In this document: in pieces, positions 45,425 through 51,807 of the stretch
Position numbering within the stretch: the first letter of the stretch is position 1
Layout of the letters: each line of letters opens with the position of its first letter
Assembly (NCBI RefSeq): GCF_000255455.1
Contig: NZ_JH621256.1
Coordinates: forward strand, 76,920-128,726
Source: Aquimarina agarilytica ZC1
GTDB taxonomy: Bacteria > Bacteroidota > Bacteroidia > Flavobacteriales > Flavobacteriaceae
Length of the DNA: 51,807 bases
Reading direction: 5' to 3'
Made by a program: the position numbers and the translations under genes
Notes under the pieces: generated by a model
The model's database searches: none
Seen by the model: only the letters and a program-made list of their open reading frames with translations
Told to the model about the DNA's origin: nothing

Positions 45425-46876
45425 TTAGAATTGAAAGTAAATAAAAGAACGATCGGTCTGATCATCAAAAAATAAGACTAAACAAAATATAATTAATGTA
45501 TATAAAATGAATCGGAGCGCTTTTGGTGAAAAGTTAAAGGGAGCACGTTCATTTTTTCGAATACGAAACTCATAAATAATAAATAGAATTAATATAAGGT
45601 AATAGTCAATCATTCTATATCCAGATGGATGCTGATAAATTTCAAAACTAAAATTAGTGAATACTTGTTTTAAGTAGCCAAAGGCTTCAGTAATTGATTG
45701 TGCTCTAAAAAACACCCAGGATAAACTAACTAAACTAAAGGTGGTAATAATATTAATAGTTTCTTTAGCACTAGGTAAGAGTGTTGTTTGAGCTACGATA
45801 GTGTTGGAATATTTTCGGTTATTTTTGGTATAAAATATAGGAATATATAGTAAAGCATGAATACTACCCCAAACTATAAATGTCCAGTTGGCACCATGCC
45901 AAAACCCGCTTATTAAAAAAACAATACTTATATTCCTAATGGATTTGGTTAATCCATATTGGCTACCTCCCAAAGGGAAATATACATATTCTTTAAACCA
46001 ATTAGATAATGAAATGTGCCAGCGTTGCCAAAATTCACTAATATTTCTAGATAAATAGGGGAACTTAAAATTAGATATTAATTCAATACCAAAAAGTTTA
46101 GCTGTACCAATCGCCATGTCAGAATACCCGCTAAAGTCACCATAAATTTGAAAGCTAAACAAAATAATTCCCAATAGTAGTGTTGAAGAAGAATAGTTAG
46201 CATAGTTCTGAAAAATATCATCAACAATAGGAGCTATGGCATCGGCAATAACTACTTTTTTAAATAATCCCCAAAGAATCAGTTTAAGCCCTTCGGTACA
46301 TTTGGTATAATTAAAAGTGCGTTTTTGAGTAATTTGAGGAAGCAAATTTGAAGCTTTTTCAATGGGACCAGCAACAAGTTGAGGAAAAAAAGAAACAAAA
46401 GTAGCAAATGAAATAAAATTGGTAGTAGGTGTTATTTTTTTATGATACACGTCCAAAGAGTAGGATAGCGTTTGAAAAGTATAGAATGAAATACCTACTG
46501 GTAGAATAACTTTTAGTGTCCAAGTATTTTTTAATTCTATACCAAATATATGGAACAGGCTAACCCAAGAGTCAATAAAAAAGTTATAATACTTGAAGAA
46601 AAAGAGTATTCCAATATTAAAAATGATACTGAACCAAAGTAGTTTTTTTCGTTGGTTTAGGGAGTTACTCTTATAAATATGCTGACCAATATAAAAATCA
46701 ACCAGAGTACTAGCAACTATTAAAAAAAGAAAACGCCAATCCCACAAACCATAAAAGAAATAACTAGCAGCTAATAAAAATAAATTTTGAAATTGTTTTT
46801 TTTTGTTAAAAACCTTCCAGTGTAAAAAGAAAACAATGGGTAAAAAAACAAAAAAAGCAAAAGAGTTAAATAGCAT
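45425..46876 (-). CDS. MBOAT family O-acyltransferase (AlgI/DltB-like)
   Basis: An integral inner-membrane acyltransferase of 483 residues with about ten transmembrane helices. Family landmarks are LFLLAASYFFYGLWDWRFL near residue 33, LPVGISFYTFQTLSYSLDVY near 128, the FGDFSGYSDMAIG-type segment (YGDFSGYSDMAIGTAKLFG) near 245, FWQRWHISLSNWFKEYVYFP, and SGFWHGANWTFIVWG with the catalytic His near 322. It moves acyl groups across the membrane for O-acylation by the SGNH protein encoded immediately downstream (four bases), with which it forms a two-gene operon. Confidence 0.93.
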   Translation of the reverse strand: MLFNSFAFFVFLPIVFFLHWKVFNKKKQFQNLFLLAASYFFYGLWDWRFLFLIVASTLVDFYIGQHIYKSNSLNQRKKLLWFSIIFNIGILFFFKYYNFFIDSWVSLFHIFGIELKNTWTLKVILPVGISFYTFQTLSYSLDVYHKKITPTTNFISFATFVSFFPQLVAGPIEKASNLLPQITQKRTFNYTKCTEGLKLILWGLFKKVVIADAIAPIVDDIFQNYANYSSSTLLLGIILFSFQIYGDFSGYSDMAIGTAKLFGIELISNFKFPYLSRNISEFWQRWHISLSNWFKEYVYFPLGGSQYGLTKSIRNISIVFLISGFWHGANWTFIVWGSIHALLYIPIFYTKNNRKYSNTIVAQTTLLPSAKETINIITTFSLVSLSWVFFRAQSITEAFGYLKQVFTNFSFEIYQHPSGYRMIDYYLILILFIIYEFRIRKNERAPFNFSPKALRFILYTLIIFCLVLFFDDQTDRSFIYFQF

Positions 46877-46944
46877 TTAGTGTGATTTGGTTTTTTTAGA
46901 GTGTAATTGGTTGGTGTTTAGGTAATAAATATGCTAAAAAACAC

Positions 46945-46975
46945 AAAAAAAACCAGCTAAATGCTGGTTTTTTTT
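46945..46975 (-). terminator. Intrinsic terminator of the TlpA-like gene
   Basis: AAACCAGC (46950-46957) pairs with GCTGGTTT (46963-46970), loop TAAAT, flanked by A and T runs of eight, so it may work in both directions. It lies 26 bases downstream of the TlpA-like gene on the minus strand. Confidence 0.85.
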
Positions 46976-47000
46976 AATATTTTTTCAATGGGTACTTGTT

Positions 47001-48128
47001 TTATACTCCCTTATCTCCTAATAATTCTTCTAGTTTGTCAGCTAAAGCTTGACCTCTTAAGTTTTTGGCAATGATCACACCTTTCTCATCTAATAAATAG
47101 GTCACAGGAATAGAGCGAACACCAAAGCGTTTTGCAATAGGCTCTTGCCAAAATTTTAAATGAGATACATGTTTCCATGTAAGTCCATCATTGGCAATAG
47201 CTTGTTTCCATTTATTAGCATCTTTGTCAAGTGAAATACTAATAATTTCCAAGCCTTTATCATGGTATTTATTGTATACGCGGACCACATTAGGGTTTTC
47301 TACTCTACAAGGTCGGCACCATGAAGCCCAAAAGTCAAGAATAGTGTATTTACCTAATGACTTTTTTAAACTTAAAGTTTGTCCGTCTGGTGTAGGACCA
47401 GAAAAATCGGCAACTTCATCACCAATATCCGAAGTTTCTTCAATAAGGCTCGCCAGCATTTTTTCGGCATTAATACCTAAACGTGATTGCTGTAATTCAG
47501 GACTCATTTTACTAAAAAAAGCTTTTGCTTCTTCTCCTTTGATCATTTTGTAACTTACCAAATCACTTAATGCCATAACACTAATAATGGAATTAGGGTT
47601 TTTAGTAAGAATATTTAAGCGCATATCCTTTTTAACAGCTGTTAAAGAATCTGATTTGGCTTTTAATCTTCGTAATTCCTCATAATTACCAGTCTGTGAT
47701 GCAGTACGTCCTTTGTTCGAGATATTACCTTCCTCATATTTAATGGCAGTAATATTGTTTAAATATTCGGAGAATAAAGCATTTTCAGCACCTCCTTTGA
47801 TTTCTGCTTTTCTTAGGTCGCTTTTATCGGCAGTAATGCTAATAGGCTCATTTTCGGCAATTAAAAGAATATTGCCTTGGGCACCATTAAAAGTTATAAA
47901 GTTAAAATCCTTTGAAGTTACTTTAGGTAAGCTTATGCTAAATTTACCATCAACTATTTGTGTAGAATCGATAACAATTTGTCGATTAGAATCACTTATT
48001 TTATTAATATATACCTTAGTATTGTTATCAAAACCAGTAATATTTCCAGTAATCGTATAGTCACTTGTTGCTTCTTTTTTACAAGCAAACAAAGCCATAC
48101 ATAGGGAAATTACAGCTATTTTTTTCAT
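47001..48128 (-). CDS. TlpA-like thioredoxin-fold lipoprotein with DUF4369 N-terminal domain
   Basis: The 375-residue protein has a lipoprotein signal (MALFACKKE, Cys at 16), an N-terminal DUF4369 beta-domain (YTITGNITGFDNNTKVYI; FSISLPKV), a helical middle part, and a C-terminal thioredoxin fold (about 235-375) with the redox motif WASWCRPCR, the cis-Pro segment RSIPVTYLLD and KKSLGKYTILDFWA before the CxxC. It probably acts as a thiol-disulfide oxidoreductase in the periplasm or on the outer membrane. Flavobacteria have several such paralogs; no specific partner is adjacent. A clear terminator follows. Confidence 0.92.
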   Translation of the reverse strand: MKKIAVISLCMALFACKKEATSDYTITGNITGFDNNTKVYINKISDSNRQIVIDSTQIVDGKFSISLPKVTSKDFNFITFNGAQGNILLIAENEPISITADKSDLRKAEIKGGAENALFSEYLNNITAIKYEEGNISNKGRTASQTGNYEELRRLKAKSDSLTAVKKDMRLNILTKNPNSIISVMALSDLVSYKMIKGEEAKAFFSKMSPELQQSRLGINAEKMLASLIEETSDIGDEVADFSGPTPDGQTLSLKKSLGKYTILDFWASWCRPCRVENPNVVRVYNKYHDKGLEIISISLDKDANKWKQAIANDGLTWKHVSHLKFWQEPIAKRFGVRSIPVTYLLDEKGVIIAKNLRGQALADKLEELLGDKGV

Positions 48129-48196
48129 GAGTGTCGTTTTAATTTTTCAATGTTTGGTAAATATACTACCATTTTATTAACTGAATAGTAGGTATT

Positions 48197-48760
48197 TTAT
48201 TCCTTTTTTTGATTATTATTTTTTTGTTTTATGGTATTTATGATAAAGTTGTAATATGAAGCTCCATGAGGAACAAAAATATTAGGATGGTTTTTTAATT
48301 GATTTTCAAAGTCAGAAATTGAAATAAGTGTTACTTCGGCTACTTCTTCAATCTGTAATTTTAGTTTGGAAATAATAATAGGTAATTTGACTATATATAA
48401 ATAATTGAATTCGTTGTCAATGATTGAGGAGGATACTTGCTTGCTTTTTTTTATCGTTTTTAAAAAAATTAAGTTGTCTTTGAAAACTCTATAGCCGATT
48501 TCCTCTTCAATTTCACGAATAGCTGCATCAATAGGGGAGTCTCCAGCAGTTAAGTGACCTGCAACCGAAATATCCCATAGGTTAGGGTAGGTGTCTTTAT
48601 TTTTTGCTCTTTTTTGTATAAGTATTTTGCCATCGGGGGTATATATCCAAATTTGTACACTGGCATGCCATAGCCCTTTTTTATGGGCTTCAGATTTAAG
48701 TTTAACTTCTCCCGTAAGGGTGCCATTAGGGGTTAATATGTCAATAAGTTCATCAGCCAA
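48197..48760 (-). CDS. NUDIX hydrolase, IDI-like subgroup
   Basis: A 187-residue NUDIX hydrolase. The Nudix box is GHLTAGDSPIDAAIREIEEEIG (residues about 67-88), split here for reading as GHLTAG-D-SPIDAAI-REIEEEIG: the REUXEE core is intact and Asp replaces the first Glu. The N-terminal segment (EVKLKSEAHKKGLWHASVQIWIYTP) is typical of the NUDIX group annotated as isopentenyl-diphosphate isomerase-like, but substrate is not determined by sequence alone. It lies between the TlpA-like gene and a terminator hairpin of the M42 gene. Confidence 0.88.
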   Translation of the reverse strand: MADELIDILTPNGTLTGEVKLKSEAHKKGLWHASVQIWIYTPDGKILIQKRAKNKDTYPNLWDISVAGHLTAGDSPIDAAIREIEEEIGYRVFKDNLIFLKTIKKSKQVSSSIIDNEFNYLYIVKLPIIISKLKLQIEEVAEVTLISISDFENQLKNHPNIFVPHGASYYNFIINTIKQKNNNQKKE

Positions 48761-48789
48761 AATAAGTAATAATAATAGTTTAAAAATTA

Positions 48790-48822
48790 AAAGCTGTCGA
48801 GAGTGTTATTCCAGACAGCTTT
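48790..48822 (-). terminator. Hairpin downstream of the M42 peptidase gene
   Basis: AAAGCTGTC (48790-48798) and GACAGCTTT (48814-48822) form a perfect 9-bp stem with a 15-base loop. The minus-strand sequence that follows is T-rich (TTAATTTTTA), so it can end the M42 transcript. Confidence 0.65.
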
Positions 48823-48860
48823 ATGGTGTTAATTATGTTTAAAAGATAGTAAACGTGTAA

Positions 48861-49952
48861 TTAGTCAAAATAGCTAAAAGTTTCCCCATTTTTAATAGTT
48901 AATAAACTTTCGTAAATTAATTTGATTACATTTTCTACATCATCTTGGTGTACCATTTCTACAGTAGTATGCATGTAGCGCAGTGGTAAAGAAATTAAAG
49001 CCGAAGCTACACCTCCATTACTATAGGCAAATGCATCAGTATCGGTTCCCGTTGCTCTACTTGAAGCATGACGTTGGAAAGGAATTTCATTTTTTTCAGC
49101 AGTTTCAATAATACGTTCTCGTAATTTGTTTTGAATAGCTGGGGCATAAGATATCACTGGACCAGCACCGATTTTACTATCACCTTCTACTTTTTTATCA
49201 ATCATAGGAGTAGTAGTGTCATGGCAAACATCAGTAACTATTGCTACATTAGGTTGTATACGTTGTGTAATCATTTCGGCACCACGTAAACCAATTTCTT
49301 CTTGTACCGAATTGGTTATGTAAAGACCAAAAGGAAGTTCAATATTATTTTCTTTAAGTAAGCGCGCTACCTCGGCTATCATAAAACCTCCCATACGATT
49401 ATCTAAAGCGCGACAAACAAATTTATTTTTATTTAAAATAGTGAATGTGTCAGGATAAGTAATTACACAACCTACGTGAACACCTAGGGCCAAAACTTCA
49501 TCTTTAGAGCTACAGCCTACATCAATACTAATGTTGTCTAATTTTGCAGGCTGCTCTTTGGTGCCACCTTTACGAGTATGAATCGCTGGCCAGCCAAACA
49601 CTCCAGGAACAATACCATTTTTTGTGTGAATATTAACGCGTTTCGAAGGTGCAATTTGGTGATCACTACCACCATTTCGAATGACATATATTTGTCCCTC
49701 GTCGCTAATATAATTTACATACCATGAAATTTCATCAGAGTGGCCTTCAATAACCACTTTAAATTCAGCTTTTGGATTAATAACTCCTACAGCAGTGCCA
49801 TAGGTATCAGTAATAAATTCATCAACATAAGGTTTCAGATAATTCATCCATATTTTTTGCCCTTCCGATTCGTAACCAGTTGGAGAGGCGTTATTAAGGT
49901 AAGTTTCTAAAAAAGTTAAGGACTCTTTGTTAAGGATGTTTTTTTTTGCCAT
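48861..49952 (-). CDS. M42 family metallopeptidase (aminopeptidase)
   Basis: A cytoplasmic M42 (FrvX/glutamyl-aminopeptidase-like) enzyme of 363 residues, usually dodecameric with two metal ions per site. Ligand and catalytic segments are IEGHSDEISWYV, CRALDNRMGGFM, NSVQEEIGLRGAEM (the catalytic Glu pair), VTDVCHDTTTP and a late MHTTVEMVHQDD with the terminal His. I used the ATG at 49952 (MAKKN); an ATG one codon upstream and a TTG at 49976 are alternatives. It is divergent from the DUF4294 gene, a common arrangement in flavobacteria. Confidence 0.94.
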   Translation of the reverse strand: MAKKNILNKESLTFLETYLNNASPTGYESEGQKIWMNYLKPYVDEFITDTYGTAVGVINPKAEFKVVIEGHSDEISWYVNYISDEGQIYVIRNGGSDHQIAPSKRVNIHTKNGIVPGVFGWPAIHTRKGGTKEQPAKLDNISIDVGCSSKDEVLALGVHVGCVITYPDTFTILNKNKFVCRALDNRMGGFMIAEVARLLKENNIELPFGLYITNSVQEEIGLRGAEMITQRIQPNVAIVTDVCHDTTTPMIDKKVEGDSKIGAGPVISYAPAIQNKLRERIIETAEKNEIPFQRHASSRATGTDTDAFAYSNGGVASALISLPLRYMHTTVEMVHQDDVENVIKLIYESLLTIKNGETFSYFD

Positions 49953-50029
49953 CATATAATTTATTCTGTCGTACAATACAATTTTTAACGAATTTAAGCA
50001 TTCTAAGATAATAGAACGACCGATATTAT

Positions 50030-50037
50030 TATTTTTG
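50030..50037 (+). promoter_or_regulatory. Predicted promoter box of the DUF4294 gene
   Basis: TATTTTTG matches TAnnTTTG and lies 16 bases before the ATG at 50054. Confidence 0.5.
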
Positions 50038-50053
50038 GTACAGTTTTAGTAAC

Positions 50054-50779
50054 ATGAATAACCTAATGAAACGATTTTTTATATTTAATATATTTTTTTG
50101 TTTATCCTTTATAACAAAAGCTCAGGTAAAGGATACCATATCATATTTACCGTCAAGTAAGGAAGAAATAAAAAAAGAACGACTGTTATTTATGGTCGAA
50201 GGTGATAGCACGGCAACAGAATCAATACCTTTAAATGAAATTGTTATTTTACCGGGTCTTAAATTTAATTCAAGTCTCAAAAGAAAAAAATATTTAATAC
50301 TAGCGCGTAAAACAAGAAAGGTGTATCCCTATGCAAAAATGGCAGCCGATACATTGACAAAGATTGTGACCCAGTTAGAAACTATAAAAAAGAAACGCCG
50401 TAGGAAGAAGTATATTAAAAATATGCAAGAATTTATGGAAGATCGTTTTACAAAAGAACTCAAAAAGTTTTCGAGAACCGAAGGTCAGATTCTTATAAAA
50501 TTAGTGCATCGTCAAACAGGTCGAACTATGTTTGATTTAATAAAAAACTACCGTAGTGGGTGGAAAGCATTTTGGTATGAAAAAACAGCCCATCTTTTCA
50601 ATATATCATTAAAAAGAGAATTTGATCCAACCAATGTTTATGAAGATTACCTCATTGAAGATATTTTAGAGCGTAGTTTTCAAAATGATCTTTTAGTTCG
50701 GCAACCTCCCGCAGTAAAGTTCAATTTATTTGAATTAATAGAAAAATGGAAAGCATACGAACCTGTGCCGGTTAATTAA
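50054..50779 (+). CDS. DUF4294 family exported protein
   Basis: The 241-residue protein has a signal peptide (hydrophobic 7-20, ending TKAQ) and a DUF4294 domain with KRKKYLILARKTRKVYPYAK (residues about 78-96), a Lys/Arg-rich KKKRRRKKYIK stretch, QILIKLVHRQTGRTMFDLIK and WKAFWYEKTAHLFNISLK. Family members are confined to Bacteroidota and no function is known. It is divergent from the M42 peptidase gene. An in-frame ATG four codons on (50066) is an alternative start. Confidence 0.88.
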   Translation: MNNLMKRFFIFNIFFCLSFITKAQVKDTISYLPSSKEEIKKERLLFMVEGDSTATESIPLNEIVILPGLKFNSSLKRKKYLILARKTRKVYPYAKMAADTLTKIVTQLETIKKKRRRKKYIKNMQEFMEDRFTKELKKFSRTEGQILIKLVHRQTGRTMFDLIKNYRSGWKAFWYEKTAHLFNISLKREFDPTNVYEDYLIEDILERSFQNDLLVRQPPAVKFNLFELIEKWKAYEPVPVN

Positions 50780-50996
50780 ACAGGATAATGTTAAAATTCT
50801 TCATTTATTTTTAAATAATAACTTCTAGTTATAACATTGTAAGTGTTTTTGTGCTTTTTGTTGTATTTTGTAAGAAAAATAAGTCTTCAGTAATGATGTA
50901 GAATGGGGCTACTCATTTTATTGAAGTATAATGACGAAGCAATAGTACCCCTACTTTTAAAATTTAATCAACTAATTAATATAAATCAGCAACATA

Positions 50997-51623
50997 ATGA
51001 AAGGAAAACTAATAATTACAGCAATAGCATTTAGTGCGATAACAAACTTCTATGCGCAGAGTGTAGATTATTTTGTAATCAATAAAGATAACTTGGTTGG
51101 TTTAGTAGATTCCAACGGAGTTCAAATTGTAGCCCCAAAATACGAAACAATAGGCAAATTTGATATTCAAAAAAAAGGTTGGGCAAAAATAACCAAAGAT
51201 AAACTTACAGGGTTTATAACAAAAGAAGGGAAAGAAGCTGTACCTCCAATGTTTCAAGAGATCAAAGCATTTAATGTTTACAAAAAAGACTGGGCATTGG
51301 TTTCTAAAGAAGGGAAATTAGGTTTCATAAATGGGGTCGGGAAAACAATAGTAGAGCCAGTATACGAAGAAATAGACCAATTTGATAAAATAAGAAAAGG
51401 TTGGGCAAAAGTAAAGTTGGATAATAAGTATGGATTTATAAATACAAGTGGGGCTTTAGTAGTTCCGGCAAAGTATGATAAAATTGAAAATTTTAATATT
51501 TACAAAAAAGATCTGGCGGTAGTTATGCTTAATGGGAAGTATGGTCTAATTAATATGGAAGGAAAAGAAACATTAGCTCCTATATATGATAACCTGCAAC
51601 CGCTAGATAAAAAGAAGAAATAA
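50997..51623 (+). CDS. WG-repeat protein
   Basis: The 208-residue protein has a signal peptide (to FYAQ) and about six tandem WG repeats of roughly 30 residues, each of the form KYGFINTSGALVVPAKYD: NLVGLVDSNGVQIVAPKYE, LTGFITKEGKEAVPPMFQ, KLGFINGVGKTIVEPVYE, KYGFINTSGALVVPAKYD and KYGLINMEGKETLAPIYD. WG repeats form a beta-propeller or solenoid; no enzymatic activity is predicted. It ends in KKKK after the last repeat and is followed by a terminator. Confidence 0.9.
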   Translation: MKGKLIITAIAFSAITNFYAQSVDYFVINKDNLVGLVDSNGVQIVAPKYETIGKFDIQKKGWAKITKDKLTGFITKEGKEAVPPMFQEIKAFNVYKKDWALVSKEGKLGFINGVGKTIVEPVYEEIDQFDKIRKGWAKVKLDNKYGFINTSGALVVPAKYDKIENFNIYKKDLAVVMLNGKYGLINMEGKETLAPIYDNLQPLDKKKK

Positions 51624-51646
51624 TATTACTACATTATATATAAGAG

Positions 51647-51683
51647 AAGCCTTTTTGTTTAGTGAAACGAAAAGGCTTTTTTT
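51647..51683 (+). terminator. Intrinsic terminator of the WG-repeat gene
   Basis: AAGCCTTTTTGTTT (51647-51660) pairs with AAACGAAAAGGCTT (51665-51678), with one mismatch, loop AGTG, then T run. It lies about 25 bases after the stop. Confidence 0.85.
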
Positions 51684-51715
51684 AAATTGAAATGGGTGAA
51701 TTATTAATATAACGT

Positions 51716-51807
51716 ATCAGTAATGCGGGACTGATCAGATTAAACCAATAATGGCGTTCCCCTCTGGGTCAGGCTTTCACTACTCGCTCTTTCCGCTATT
51801 GCTCCAA
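51716..51807 (+). repeat. GC-rich intergenic repeat-like element, cut by the window edge
   Basis: From about 51752 the sequence becomes much richer in G and C than its surroundings (TGGCGTTCCCCTCTGGGTCA, then CTTTCACTACTCGCTCTTT). I recall similar GGGTCAGGCTTTC elements scattered between genes in Flavobacteriaceae genomes. The right half, where such elements usually form a palindrome with GCGTTAGGGAT-like sequence, lies outside the window. A small ATCAGT/ACTGAT hairpin (51716-51735) precedes it. Confidence 0.4.

Overview
The window is a piece of a low-GC Bacteroidota chromosome, almost certainly from Flavobacteriaceae and probably from a marine member. The evidence is the set of lineage-typical genes: type IX secretion (PorQ, PorP/SprF, a PorE-like OmpA protein and several cargos with type IX C-terminal domains), a TonB receptor with a carboxypeptidase-like N-terminal domain beside a DUF4249 lipoprotein, DUF6095, DUF4294 and a DUF1800/DUF1501 pair. 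Many start sites are preceded by the Bacteroidota -7 box TAnnTTTG, and Shine-Dalgarno sequences are generally absent. I see no rRNA, tRNA, CRISPR array or prophage. Most of the window is ordinary core genome.

Layout. 1-2.7 kb: a nitrate-type ABC ATPase and, convergent, moeA (molybdenum cofactor), which fits nitrate assimilation. 3-9 kb: a secreted coiled-coil protein, a DinB-like protein, DUF6095, murQ, and a DUF4249/TonB-receptor operon. 9.2-12.2 kb: monomeric isocitrate dehydrogenase and rplS, each with a clear terminator. 12.3-15 kb: a type IX-exported subtilase, an internally deleted IS200/IS605 copy, and a small exported protein with a broken lipobox. 15-22.8 kb: ftsK, lolA, an LptF/G permease, a RibBA-like protein with a degenerate GTP cyclohydrolase half, porQ and cmk. 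23-32.6 kb: a DUF1800/DUF1501 pair, then a giant type B cargo, PorP/SprF and a PorE-like OmpA protein, an apparent operon. 32.8-34.7 kb: rpsA with a structured leader. 35-39.8 kb: two tandem paralogous secreted S8 peptidases. 39.9-44.2 kb: an outer-membrane protein, thrB and thrA, preceded by a previously unlisted leader peptide with four consecutive Thr codons. 44.4-47 kb: an SGNH/MBOAT O-acylation pair. 47-51.6 kb: a TlpA-like lipoprotein, a NUDIX hydrolase, an M42 peptidase, DUF4294 and a WG-repeat protein. The last ~55 bases enter a GC-rich element cut by the window edge.

The observations I rate highest are: (i) the threonine attenuator leader peptide upstream of thrA; (ii) the tandem S8 paralogs, in which Glu occupies the usual His position and copy 1 has Asn in place of the catalytic Asp kept by copy 2; (iii) the IS200/IS605 remnant that keeps both terminal hairpins but has lost the middle of its transposase; (iv) structured leaders before rplS and rpsA; and (v) a Tat signal combined with a type IX C-terminal domain on one protein. 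All functional statements rest on reading motifs by eye; no database search was run.
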